Assembly: GCA_039930045.1 (NCBI GenBank)
Contig: JBDSQB010000010.1
Coordinates: 82,264 to 146,263, forward strand
Direction of reading: 5' to 3'
DNA from: Chthoniobacterales bacterium
Lineage (GTDB): Bacteria; Verrucomicrobiota; Verrucomicrobiia; Chthoniobacterales; DASVRZ01
Length of the DNA: 64,000 nt
In this document: piece by piece, positions 17,276 through 25,549 of the stretch
Numbering within the stretch: the stretch's first letter is position 1
Layout of the letters: each line of letters opens with the position of its first letter
Notes under the pieces: generated by a model
Told to the model about the DNA's origin: nothing
What the model saw: only the letters and a program-made list of their open reading frames with translations
Database searches by the model: none
Position numbers and translations under genes: made by a program

Positions 17276-18874
17276 ATGTCGCTCAAGGAATACGCCAGAA
17301 AACGGAATTTCCAGAAGACGGCTGAGCCCGATGCAACTTCAGCCCCGGCGAAAAAAGGTGGGCACAGGTTCGTCATTCAAAAGCACGCGGCAAGTCGCTT
17401 GCACTACGATTTTCGATTGGAAATGGGCGGCACATTGAAGTCTTGGGCGGTGCCGAAAAGGTTGCCCTACGCGAAGGGCGAAAAGCATCTGGCCGTGCAT
17501 GTGGAGGATCATCCGATCGCCTACATCGACTTCGAGGGGACGATTCCGAAGGGGCAATATGGCGGCGGAACGGTGATGGTTTGGGACCAGGGAACGTTCG
17601 AGCCGATCATGACTGAGAACGCCGAAAAGGAACTCGCCGGGGGCAAGTTGCATTTCATTCTGAGTGGTCAAAAACTGCAGGGAGAATGGTATCTCGTTCG
17701 CCTGCGCGACGGCGACGAATGGCTCATGATCAAGGGCGGCGAGGACCTGAAACCGCTCTCGAAGAAGCTCGACGACACGTCCGTTCTCTCCGGAAAAAAC
17801 ATGGAGGAACTCTCCCATGGCGACCGGATCTGGCAGTCGAAGGAGACTTCCACCGCAAACGTGCCAGTAAAGAAAAAAGCCGCAAAAGCTGCCAAGGCCG
17901 CGCCGTTACCGAAGTTCGTCGAGCCGATGAAAGCCCGGCTCGCCGCCGCCGCGCCACATGGAGATTGGGCGTATGAAATCAAGTTCGACGGCTGGCGCGC
18001 GCTGGCATTGAAAGGCGGGAGTCAGACCCGGCTCCTCTCGCGCAACGAAAAAGACCTTGGCGCGAAGTTCCCCGAGATTATGGAATCCGTTGCCGCGCTC
18101 GATGCGCAGGACGCGATCATCGACGGCGAAATCGTGGCGCTGGACGAGCAGGGGAGGTCGTCATTTCAGTTGCTCCAGGCCTACGACATGGGCGAGGAGC
18201 GACCGCAGATTTTCTTCTACGTCTTCGATTTGCTGCAACTGAACGGACGCGATCTGCGCGGGCTTCCGCTGGCAGAACGCAAGACGCAGTTGGAAAAACT
18301 CATCACCGACGCGCCGGGTGTGATTCGTTTCTCCGCCAGTCTGGGGAGCGACGCTGCACCCTTGCTGGTACAGGCGAAAAAGCTCGGGCTCGAAGGCTTG
18401 ATCGGAAAAAAAGCCGACTCCGTTTACGAAAGCGGCCATCGCAGTGGCGCGTGGATTAAGCTCAAACTCGTGCTGGAGCAGGAATTCGTCATTGGCGGCT
18501 ACACCGAACCTGCGGGCACGCGCAAAAACTTCGGCGCGCTGCTGGTCGGGTTCCATAAGAATGGAAAACTGACTTACGCCAGCAAGGTCGGCACCGGGTT
18601 TAATGCGAAGCTCCTCCGTAGTCTGCACGCGACGTTTCAGAAAATCGCCAGCGAGGATTGCCCCTTCGTCAACCTCCCGGAAAAGCGCGCGAGCAAGTGG
18701 GGTCAGACCATTACCGCATCCGAGATGAAGCGCTGCCATTGGGTCGAACCGGTGATTGTTTGCCAGATCAAATTCTCGGAATGGACCCGCGACGAGCACC
18801 TGCGCCAGCCGGTCTTTCTCGGCCTGCGCGACGACAAAAAAGCCAGCGAAGTCATTCGCGAAAAGGCCACCTGA
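17276..18874 (+). CDS. ligD: DNA ligase D, phosphoesterase-ligase part
   Basis: A 532-residue protein. The N-terminal 3'-phosphoesterase domain (about 30-165) has H-x-A-S-R-L-H-Y-D-F-R-L-E and V-E-D-H-P. A Lys/Ala-rich linker follows. The ATP-dependent ligase domain has its nucleotidyl Lys236 in the K-F-D-G-W-R motif, I-D-G-E-I-V-A-L-D, and a C-terminal OB fold. It trims and seals breaks held by Ku. The polymerase domain found fused in Pseudomonas and mycobacterial LigD is missing here and is encoded by the next gene, 3 bases on. Confidence 0.95.
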   Translation: MSLKEYARKRNFQKTAEPDATSAPAKKGGHRFVIQKHAASRLHYDFRLEMGGTLKSWAVPKRLPYAKGEKHLAVHVEDHPIAYIDFEGTIPKGQYGGGTVMVWDQGTFEPIMTENAEKELAGGKLHFILSGQKLQGEWYLVRLRDGDEWLMIKGGEDLKPLSKKLDDTSVLSGKNMEELSHGDRIWQSKETSTANVPVKKKAAKAAKAAPLPKFVEPMKARLAAAAPHGDWAYEIKFDGWRALALKGGSQTRLLSRNEKDLGAKFPEIMESVAALDAQDAIIDGEIVALDEQGRSSFQLLQAYDMGEERPQIFFYVFDLLQLNGRDLRGLPLAERKTQLEKLITDAPGVIRFSASLGSDAAPLLVQAKKLGLEGLIGKKADSVYESGHRSGAWIKLKLVLEQEFVIGGYTEPAGTRKNFGALLVGFHKNGKLTYASKVGTGFNAKLLRSLHATFQKIASEDCPFVNLPEKRASKWGQTITASEMKRCHWVEPVIVCQIKFSEWTRDEHLRQPVFLGLRDDKKASEVIREKAT

Positions 18875-18877
18875 TTT

Positions 18878-19813
18878 ATGCCGACCAAAGCCACACTCGA
18901 CATCCACGGACGCAAGGTGGACGTGACGAATCTCGACAAAATTTTCTATCCGAAGACGGGGTTCACCAAGGGCAATATCATCGACTATTACGTGCGGATT
19001 TCCCCGGTGCTGCTGCCGCATTTGAAGAACCGGGCGATCAGCTTGAAGCGTTATCCCAACGGTGTGGAGGGATTCTTTTTCTACGAGAAAAACGCCCCGA
19101 AAGGACGCCCGCCGTGGATCAAAACCACCAAGGTCCCGAAAGACAGCGGCGGCGAGATCAACTATTGCGTGATGAACGATCTGGCCGCGCTCGTCTGGGC
19201 GGCAAACCTGGCGGACCTGGAGTTGCATACCTTTCTGCACAAGGCACCCGCGCTGCAGCGGCCGACTTCCATCGCCTTCGATCTCGACCCCGGCCCGCCA
19301 GCGGACATTCTCACATGCAGCCAGGTCGGTCTCTGGCTGAAATCCATTTTCGACGCGCTCGGCATGGCCAGTTTTCCGAAGACCTCGGGATCGAAGGGAT
19401 TGCAAGTTTACGTGCCGCTGAACACGCCTGTGACCTACGACAAAACGAAGGCCTTCGCGCTGCGGATCGCAGAAACGCTGGAGCAAAAATTCCCCGACCG
19501 CGTCGTTTCCAAGATGCTAAAAAGCCTGCGCACCGGCAAAGTGCTCGTCGATTGGAGCCAGAACGACGACAAGAAAACGACGGTGAATGTTTACTCGTTG
19601 CGGGCGAAAGATCACCCGACCGTATCGACGCCCGTGACTTGGGATGAAGTCACGCTGGCGCTGCGAAAGAAGAACCCGAATTTACTCACCTTCGAGTCCG
19701 AGCAAGTCCTGCAACGCGTCGCCGAGCAGGGCGATTTATTCGCCGAAGTCCTCACCCTCAAACAAAAACTCCCGCCCCTCACCGCCATCGCCGAGGCTGC
19801 GAAAACAATCTGA
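18878..19813 (+). CDS. LigD polymerase domain as a stand-alone protein
   Basis: A 311-residue archaeo-eukaryotic primase-type polymerase (LigD_N/PolDom). It has L-D-K-I-F-Y-P near the N-terminus, the catalytic A-F-D-L-D-P-G pair of Asp residues, and S-G-S-K-G-L-Q-V-Y-V-P. It would add nucleotides, often ribonucleotides, during end joining. It starts 3 bases after ligD and preserves the PE-LIG-POL order of fused LigD, so it looks like a split version. Confidence 0.94.
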   Translation: MPTKATLDIHGRKVDVTNLDKIFYPKTGFTKGNIIDYYVRISPVLLPHLKNRAISLKRYPNGVEGFFFYEKNAPKGRPPWIKTTKVPKDSGGEINYCVMNDLAALVWAANLADLELHTFLHKAPALQRPTSIAFDLDPGPPADILTCSQVGLWLKSIFDALGMASFPKTSGSKGLQVYVPLNTPVTYDKTKAFALRIAETLEQKFPDRVVSKMLKSLRTGKVLVDWSQNDDKKTTVNVYSLRAKDHPTVSTPVTWDEVTLALRKKNPNLLTFESEQVLQRVAEQGDLFAEVLTLKQKLPPLTAIAEAAKTI

Positions 19814-19845
19814 GTCGAGTCACGCACAGCGGCGAAACGCCCTAT

Positions 19846-19977
19846 TCCTCGTTCCCAAACTCCCGTTTGGGAATGCCTTGTCCCCGAAACTCTGTTTCGC
19901 TTGGGCGACGCATCGGACCAAGGAAACTGGAGTTTCCTGAGCAAGTGCGTTCCCAAACAGGAGTTTGGGAACGAGGA
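19846..19977. repeat. Palindromic intergenic repeat with 18-bp perfect outer arms
   Basis: The arms at 19846-19863 and 19960-19977 (TCCTCGTTCCCAAACTCC and its exact complement) enclose nested hairpins: AGGAAACT/AGTTTCCT at 19921-19938, CGAAACTCTGTTTCG near 19885, and CCCAAAC/GTTTGGG next to each arm. Repeats built from GTTCCCAAACTCC...GTTTGGGAAC are widespread between genes in many bacteria. It sits between the convergent ends of the polymerase gene and uvrB, so it may also end both transcripts. No transposase is nearby. Confidence 0.75.
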
Positions 19978-20020
19978 GGAGGCGGACATCTGTTCCCGGT
20001 GCGAGTTAGAAAGAATCAAT

Positions 20021-22231
20021 TTAGCCGCGCTTGCCGAGTTTCTTGCCAAATTTCATCCCTTTGGCCGCTGCCTTGTAGCTCACCGGTTGCCGCTTCGGCT
20101 CGATCTTGTCGATGCCGGCGCCGGCTTTGAGTTCCATGATCTGGTCGCGCAGGAGGGCGGCTTTTTCGTATTCCATGCTGGCACTGGCTTCCTGCATTTC
20201 GACTTCCAATTCCGTGAGGACTTCGCTCAGGTCGAAATCACCCGTCATTTCTCTCAGACTCGTCTCTTTTTTTCCACTCTTCAGAATGAGATGGAGCGAT
20301 TCCTGAACGGCGCGGCGGACGCTCCTCGGCGTGATGTTGTGCTCGGTGTTGTAGGCGATTTGCCGGGCGCGGCGGTATTCGGTGACTTCGATGAGCCGCT
20401 GCATCGAGCCGGTGATGGTGTCGGCAAAAAGGATCACCTCGCCGTTGATGTGACGCGCCGCGCGTCCGGCCGTCTGAATGAGCGAAGTCTGCGAACGGAG
20501 GTAGCCTTCCTTGTCCGCGTCGAGAATGCATACCAGCGAGACTTCGGGCAGGTCGAGCCCTTCGCGGAGGAGATTGATGCCGACCAGCACGTCGAATTCG
20601 CCCGCCCTCAACGCCCGCAAAATCTCCACGCGCTCGATGGTGTCGATGTCGCTGTGCAGGTAGCGGACCTTGATCCCGAGGTCGCGAAAGTAGTCCGAGA
20701 GATCTTCCGCCGTCCGCTTGGTGAGCGTTGTCACGAGCACGCGCTCCTGTTTTTCAATGCGGACGCGGCAGAGTTCCAGCGTGTCGTCGATCTGCGTCTT
20801 CAGCGGGCGGATCGTGATCTGCGGATCGAGCAATCCGGTCGGGCGAATAATCTGCTCCACGACGAGCGGCATCCCGGGCGAGTTGGTGTCGAATGTGTCC
20901 GGCGAAACGGTGCTCGCGCCTTGGGTGGATTCCACGCGCGGGGCTCCGGCGATGGCGAAGGGAACGCTCTCGTCCACGCCAATGCGGTCGCGTTTGTGCG
21001 GCACGTAATCCTTGTTTCCTACGACGCTATTCGTGATCTCGAACTCCGCTGGCGTCGCCGAAATGTAGAGAATCTGCCCAGTGCGCTCCATGAATTCCGG
21101 GAACCGCAGCGGGCGGTTGTCCATCGCGCTGGGCAGGCGAAATCCGTAATCGACCAGCACCGATTTGCGCGAGCGGTCGCCTTCATACATGCCGCCGATC
21201 TGGGGCACGGACGCATGGCTTTCGTCGATCACGCAAAGGAAATCGCGGGGAAAAAAATCCAGCAACGTCCCCGGTCGCGCACCCGGCGGACGCCCACTGA
21301 GATGCCTCGAATAATTCTCGATCCCGGAGCAAAAGCCCATTTCCTGAATCATCTCCAGGTCGTATTCCGTCCGCATTTTCAGCCGCTGCGCCTCCAGCAG
21401 CTTCCCCTGCGACTCAAACCACGCGATGCGCTCGTCCAGTTCCTCACGAATCGTCACTTGCGCCCGCCGCAGCTTGTCCGTGGGCGTGACGAATTGTTTC
21501 GCCGGGAAAATCGTCAGCTTCTTCAGCGACTCCGCGACCGTCCCCGTGAGCGGATCGAAGCGCGAGATGCGGTCGATCTCGTCGCCAAAAAACTCGATCC
21601 GAAACGCGTCCTCATCCACGTTCGCCGGATGCACCTCCACCACATCGCCGCGCACGCGAAACTTGCCCCGCGTAAACCCGATGTCGTTGCGCTCGTAGAG
21701 CATGTCCACGAGCTTCGCCAGCAGCCCCTCGCGGGAAATTTGCTGGCCCACATAGAGCTGCGAGAGCATCTGCGCGTAATCCTCCGGCGAGCCCAAGCCG
21801 TAAATGCACGACACACTGGCGATCACGATCACATCGCGCCGGGTCAGCAGCGAACTCGTCGTGGAGAGGCGCAACCGCTCGATCTCCTCGTTGATCGACG
21901 AGTCTTTTTCAATGTAAGTATCCGACCGCGGGATGTAGGCCTCGGGCTGGTAGTAATCGAAGTAGGAAACGAAATATTCCACCGCGTTGTCAGGGAAAAA
22001 CTGCTTAAACTCCGAGTAAAGCTGGGCCGCGAGCGTCTTGTTGTGCGACATCACGAGCGTGGGCCGGTCGATGTTGCGGATGATGTTCGCCGCCGTAAAC
22101 GTCTTCCCCGACCCCGTCACCCCGAGCAACGTCTGATGCCGGTTCCCCGAGGCGATGGACTGCGTCAATTTAGCAATCGCCTGCGCCTGATCGCCCTGCG
22201 GCTGGTAGTCGGAAGCCAGTTGGAAAGGCAT
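20021..22231 (-). CDS. uvrB: Excinuclease ABC subunit UvrB
   Basis: A 736-residue nucleotide excision repair helicase-like subunit. It has Walker A G-V-T-G-S-G-K-T, the beta-hairpin tyrosines in D-Y-Y-Q-P-E-A-Y, helicase motifs including C-V-I-D-E-S-H and Q-T-A-G-R-A-A-R, and a C-terminal UVR coiled coil ([13 protein letters not shown]). It is longer than the usual ~670 residues, mainly by a Lys-rich tail and small insertions. The ATG at 22231 is chosen over an upstream TTG because it yields M-P-F-Q-L-A-S-D-Y. Confidence 0.96.
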   Translation of the reverse strand: MPFQLASDYQPQGDQAQAIAKLTQSIASGNRHQTLLGVTGSGKTFTAANIIRNIDRPTLVMSHNKTLAAQLYSEFKQFFPDNAVEYFVSYFDYYQPEAYIPRSDTYIEKDSSINEEIERLRLSTTSSLLTRRDVIVIASVSCIYGLGSPEDYAQMLSQLYVGQQISREGLLAKLVDMLYERNDIGFTRGKFRVRGDVVEVHPANVDEDAFRIEFFGDEIDRISRFDPLTGTVAESLKKLTIFPAKQFVTPTDKLRRAQVTIREELDERIAWFESQGKLLEAQRLKMRTEYDLEMIQEMGFCSGIENYSRHLSGRPPGARPGTLLDFFPRDFLCVIDESHASVPQIGGMYEGDRSRKSVLVDYGFRLPSAMDNRPLRFPEFMERTGQILYISATPAEFEITNSVVGNKDYVPHKRDRIGVDESVPFAIAGAPRVESTQGASTVSPDTFDTNSPGMPLVVEQIIRPTGLLDPQITIRPLKTQIDDTLELCRVRIEKQERVLVTTLTKRTAEDLSDYFRDLGIKVRYLHSDIDTIERVEILRALRAGEFDVLVGINLLREGLDLPEVSLVCILDADKEGYLRSQTSLIQTAGRAARHINGEVILFADTITGSMQRLIEVTEYRRARQIAYNTEHNITPRSVRRAVQESLHLILKSGKKETSLREMTGDFDLSEVLTELEVEMQEASASMEYEKAALLRDQIMELKAGAGIDKIEPKRQPVSYKAAAKGMKFGKKLGKRG

Positions 22232-22335
22232 GGCCCGCAAAGTAAACCGAGGCGGCTGGAACGGCAAGTTGAGCGGAGTTTGAGGAATATGGAGAACAAC
22301 TTGCTTTTGATCAGCGCCCGACGTCTCATTTCACC

Positions 22336-22524
22336 ATGAGCGAAATCATTTTCGAGGTGCAGGAAGCAGAGGAAGGCGGTTTCTGGGCGAAGGCATTGGG
22401 ATATGGAATCTTCACCCAAGGAGAAGATTGGGACGAACTGCGGACAATGGTGAAAGAGGCTGTGGCGTGTCATTTTGTGAATCTGGAGGAGCAGCCGAAA
22501 ATTATCCGACTCCTACCGTACTAA
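22336..22524 (+). CDS. Small HicB-like protein, orphan
   Basis: A 62-residue protein of the short HicB-like fold: E-E-G-G-F-W-A-K-A-L-G-Y-G-I-F-T-Q-G-E-D-W-D-E-L, then V-K-E-A-V, then a basic end. HicB antitoxins normally pair with a ~60-residue HicA toxin; I found no HicA frame next to it, so this may be an orphan antitoxin. The next gene starts within 70 bases on the same strand. Confidence 0.7.
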   Translation: MSEIIFEVQEAEEGGFWAKALGYGIFTQGEDWDELRTMVKEAVACHFVNLEEQPKIIRLLPY

Positions 22525-22590
22525 TCGTTGGAATTGGTTTCAGATAAAAGAGTCGCTGACTCGGTTTGGACCCTAGGCTACAACACTTGT

Positions 22591-23271
22591 ATGCCTGGCT
22601 TCCTTGATACATCCGCCGTCTCAATTCCGGCGGAATACGCTCGCTATCTTGACCCTGATATTCTTGGCAAGATTTTGCTAAAGAACTTTGCAATGAACGT
22701 GCTCGGGATAAGAGAAAAAGACATTCGCATTCCCATCTCACGACAAGGGGATGAAGGGAACTATAAGGACCTTTGCGACGCTGGCATCCGTATAGGAGGT
22801 CGCTCCTACAGCATCGAAACAAAACTCTCACGACAAATAATGTCCGCAAAATCGCGTCGGACAGCCGATCCTGCTGCTCGTTGGAATTTTAGTAAACTAA
22901 AGCGCTCATCTGCAAGTGGAGCAGAGCGCTGCGATTACGAGATACTCTTCGCTGTGGGGATTCTAGGACCCGGCCTTGAGGATTCGCGTGAATATTGGAA
23001 ATATTTACATGCTCTTCGGAAGCGGGAATTGGCTGCGGGTCGGCCCTTCGATTATTCAACTTGGCCGCACGACGCAGCTTTTCTTACGCGTTGTGGATTT
23101 TACATCATGCCGAGGCGCGAAATCCGGAGGAACCAAATGGACATAACAATCCGAAAGATTCCACATGGGAAATCCGATGAATTCTTCGGATGGGGACATG
23201 ATTTCGCGAGGCTCCGGGGGCTTTGGGATCGTGCAACTCGTGCTGCGAACGCGTCCCTAGTAGCTGGCTAA
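22591..23271 (+). CDS. Unknown protein, possible PD-(D/E)XK-type nuclease
   Basis: 226 residues from the ATG at 22591 (a TTG at 22528 is possible). I do not recognise the family. A segment reading K-D-L-C-D-A-G-I-R-I-G-G-R-S-Y-S-I-E-T-K fits the D...E-x-K layout of PD-(D/E)XK nucleases. The rest is rich in Arg and aromatic residues. Codon use is visibly more AT-rich than the neighbours (ATA, AGA, AAT), consistent with recent transfer. No DNA methyltransferase is adjacent. The nuclease idea is inference. Confidence 0.6.
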   Translation: MPGFLDTSAVSIPAEYARYLDPDILGKILLKNFAMNVLGIREKDIRIPISRQGDEGNYKDLCDAGIRIGGRSYSIETKLSRQIMSAKSRRTADPAARWNFSKLKRSSASGAERCDYEILFAVGILGPGLEDSREYWKYLHALRKRELAAGRPFDYSTWPHDAAFLTRCGFYIMPRREIRRNQMDITIRKIPHGKSDEFFGWGHDFARLRGLWDRATRAANASLVAG

Positions 23272-23665
23272 GGACGGCCCAATGCAAACGAGAAAACGCC
23301 GTCTTCACATTTTCGTAACTTCCATAAGTTGTTGCGGATGAGGAGGATTTGCCAAACAGATCGGGTTGGAGCCGGGATTTCTTTTGGGATTGAGCAAACA
23401 GACAAGGGGAGACTGTAAACAGACTTGGATGGTGCGGGTTTGACCGGAGTTGGAGTGCAATCAGAGGAGGCTGGAGGGGATTTCCTGAGAGTTGGCGGGG
23501 CTCGGACCTTGGATGGAGGGAAAACAGAGAGGGCTGGAGGCGGTCGGACGTTGAGGAGCGATGGTTTAGCCTTGGGGAGCGATGCTCGTCGTTTTGGGTT
23601 TTATTGGCGAAGGGAGTGGGCCGGTGAGGCGGAGACGGTGCCGAAGAAACGGGGTCGCGACGCGA
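23272..23665. other. Purine-rich non-coding stretch, nothing recognised
   Basis: About 390 bases with a strong G/A excess on the plus strand and four AAACAGA words (near 23355, 23396, 23418 and 23522). A 94-residue frame from 23425 is Gly/Arg-rich and biased by the purine content; I do not think it is a gene. A strong hairpin terminator follows, so a small RNA transcribed rightward from here is possible but not shown. Confidence 0.35.
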
Positions 23666-23700
23666 AAAGAGGACGCCGGTTTTACCTCGGCGTCCTCTTT
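23666..23700. terminator. Strong bidirectional Rho-independent terminator
   Basis: A perfect 13-bp stem (AAAGAGGACGCCG with CGGCGTCCTCTTT) and 9-base loop. On the plus strand it ends in TTTGATTTTT; on the minus strand it is followed by TTTTCGCG. It is suitably placed to end the minus-strand gene at 23749 and anything coming from the left. Confidence 0.85.
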
Positions 23701-23748
23701 GATTTTTGATCCCAGTTGGATCGTTATGGTCGGTCAGGCAGTTCTAGT

Positions 23749-24123
23749 TTAGCCGCCGCCGGTGGGAGGTGTGGCGGGGGCGCTGGCGTTGGAGAGCGAG
23801 CCTCGGAATTGGCGCAAATCACGGACGAGCGGGTCGTCCTTGCCCAAGGCTCCCTCGATGGAGCTGATGGTGGAACTGGCCATATCGTAGTTATTATCCA
23901 GATCGGCGCGGCGGACTTTGATGGCGGTGGTGAGGGTGGATTCGAGCCCGGAAATAATGCCCTCGTCGGCCCTGACGGAGGTGACGCCATTTTCCAGCGA
24001 CGTGGTGCGCAGGGTGGGGTCCCATTCTTTCGCGATCAGACGCGCTTTGATTTCGGGGTTCTTTAAGGTGCCAATGACTTTGTCGATGAACGACTTTTTA
24101 TCGGCGTCGGTGAGGTTGGACAT
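23749..24123 (-). CDS. Hypothetical protein, 124 residues
   Basis: Not recognised. It is soluble-looking and mostly helical, starts M-S-N-L-T-D-A-D-K-K-S-F-I-D-K-V-I-G-T-L-K, and ends in a Pro/Thr/Gly-rich tail (T-P-P-T-G-G-G). The ATG at 24123 is supported by AAAGGAAA about 8 bases upstream. Monocistronic, with its own terminator downstream. Confidence 0.75.
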   Translation of the reverse strand: MSNLTDADKKSFIDKVIGTLKNPEIKARLIAKEWDPTLRTTSLENGVTSVRADEGIISGLESTLTTAIKVRRADLDNNYDMASSTISSIEGALGKDDPLVRDLRQFRGSLSNASAPATPPTGGG

Positions 24124-24282
24124 GATGGTTGTTTCCTTTCTTTGCGTGGTTGTTGGCCGTGGCCGATGGAATATCGACCGCTGCACCGCAGTCTTTTAGA
24201 TCGTGCAATAAAGATTGCGACTTCTTTTTAGCAGGAAGAAAAAAATCCAGCGGCTCGCGGGAAAATTGTTCTTTTTGACAGG

Positions 24283-25002
24283 CTAGTAACTGTGCCGCTC
24301 GTCTCGCTCGGCGCGTTTTTGGTCTTTCACTTCCTGGCGGTTGAGGCCGTCGATCAGGAGGGTGATTTCGCCCTTGGGCGGGTGCGCTTCGTAGTGCGCG
24401 AGCAAGTCGGATGCGACTCCGATGCGAAATTCCTCGAATTGCTTGGTGAGTTCGCGCGCGACGCAGATGCGGCGGGTGGGGGCGAGTTGCACGAGGACAG
24501 CGAGCGATTTCACCAAGCGATGAGGGGACTCGAAGAAGATGGCGGTGTTTCCCGTGGCGCAGGCTTCGCTGAGGATGCGTTCGCGCTGGCCGCTTTTGTT
24601 GGGGAGGAATCCGCTGAAACTCCACTGGTCGTTTTCAAAGCCGGACCCGGTAAGGGCGACGAGGACGGCGGACGGGCCGGGGATAACGGTGTAACTCAAC
24701 TGCGCCTCGATGCAGGCGGCGATGAGGCGGCGGCCCGGATCGGAGACGCTGGGCATGCCGGCGTCGGTGATGAGGGCGATGTTTGTCCCCTGGCGGAGGC
24801 GTTCGATGAGCTCTGGGGTGCGGCTGGCCTCGTTGTGCTCGTGGTAGCTGATCATCGGCTTGTGGAGCTCGAGCCGTTGCAAGAGCCGCAGCGAATGGCG
24901 CGTGTCCTCGGCGGCGATCAGATCGACTTCGCGCAAGGTGCGGGCGCAGCGTTCGCTGATGTCGTCGAGGTTTCCGATGGGCGTGCCGACGATGTAGAGC
25001 AT
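24283..25002 (-). CDS. rsmI: 16S rRNA 2'-O-ribose C1402 methyltransferase RsmI
   Basis: A 239-residue SAM-dependent tetrapyrrole-methylase-fold enzyme. It has the start L-Y-I-V-G-T-P-I-G-N-L-D-D-I, A-E-D-T-R-H, I-T-D-A-G-M-P-S-V-S-D-P-G and the F-F-E-S-P-H-R segment, all RsmI hallmarks. It methylates the decoding centre of 16S rRNA. It follows lptE with a 31-base gap. Confidence 0.95.
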   Translation of the reverse strand: MLYIVGTPIGNLDDISERCARTLREVDLIAAEDTRHSLRLLQRLELHKPMISYHEHNEASRTPELIERLRQGTNIALITDAGMPSVSDPGRRLIAACIEAQLSYTVIPGPSAVLVALTGSGFENDQWSFSGFLPNKSGQRERILSEACATGNTAIFFESPHRLVKSLAVLVQLAPTRRICVARELTKQFEEFRIGVASDLLAHYEAHPPKGEITLLIDGLNRQEVKDQKRAERDERHSY

Positions 25003-25033
25003 GGCGAGTCGAATGGAACTCGACTGAATTTTT

Positions 25034-25537
25034 TTACCAGCCTTCGCTGATTTTTGACGTGAGCCGAATGGCGGCGTCCTGGGCGGCGAGGACGACGGCC
25101 TGGCGCTCCTGCTGCTGGAGGTCGGCGCCGACGAAGAAGCTGGTGGTGCCGGTGACTTTCTGGGTGCTGAGCAGTTCGCCGGTGACGCGGTTGGTGAGCT
25201 TGAAGACGAGGTTCACGTTGAGCGTGAACTCGCGGGTGGCGTCCACATTTCCGCGAACGGAGCGGGCGCGCTTGCGGTTGATGGTCTCGATCTCGCCTTC
25301 CAAAATGGCGTCCGCATTGGACTCAGACTCGACTGTGTAGGTGCCGTCCTGCTGGATTTGCTGGATGACGCTGTCGGTCACAAGCGCCTCGATGCGGGGC
25401 TCGAGGGTTTTATTGCGGAAAATGGGGACGGCGACGCTATGAATCGACGCCAGATAAGCGGGTTTGGCGGGTCCGATTTGGTAGCCTGCGCAACCAGTGA
25501 GCGCGGCGGCGAGCAGAAGAAGGAGCCAGTGTTTCAT
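25034..25537 (-). CDS. lptE: LptE-family LPS-assembly lipoprotein
   Basis: A 167-residue lipoprotein with a signal sequence and lipobox L-T-G-C (Cys16), followed by G-Y-Q-I-G. The sequence S-V-A-V-P-I-F-R-N-K-T-L-E-P-R-I-E matches the LptE-type fold (often listed as DUF400/LptE). Expected role: plug of the LptD outer-membrane LPS translocon. It is 12 bases after the BamD-like gene, so the two envelope-assembly genes are co-transcribed. Confidence 0.8.
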   Translation of the reverse strand: MKHWLLLLLAAALTGCAGYQIGPAKPAYLASIHSVAVPIFRNKTLEPRIEALVTDSVIQQIQQDGTYTVESESNADAILEGEIETINRKRARSVRGNVDATREFTLNVNLVFKLTNRVTGELLSTQKVTGTTSFFVGADLQQQERQAVVLAAQDAAIRLTSKISEGW

Positions 25538-25549
25538 CGGGCTGGCGGA

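Noticed and set aside
19901-22339. 812-residue plus-strand frame covering uvrB
   Set aside because: Fully antisense to uvrB, Arg/His-rich composition typical of GC-rich shadow frames.
23666-23700. Terminator considered as end of an RNase P, tmRNA or 6S RNA gene
   Set aside because: The preceding bases lack the conserved cores of RNase P RNA and tmRNA, and I could not fold a 6S-like rod.
23425-23709. 94-residue Gly/Arg-rich frame in the purine-rich gap
   Set aside because: Composition follows base skew, it runs into the terminator hairpin, and no ribosome site is seen.
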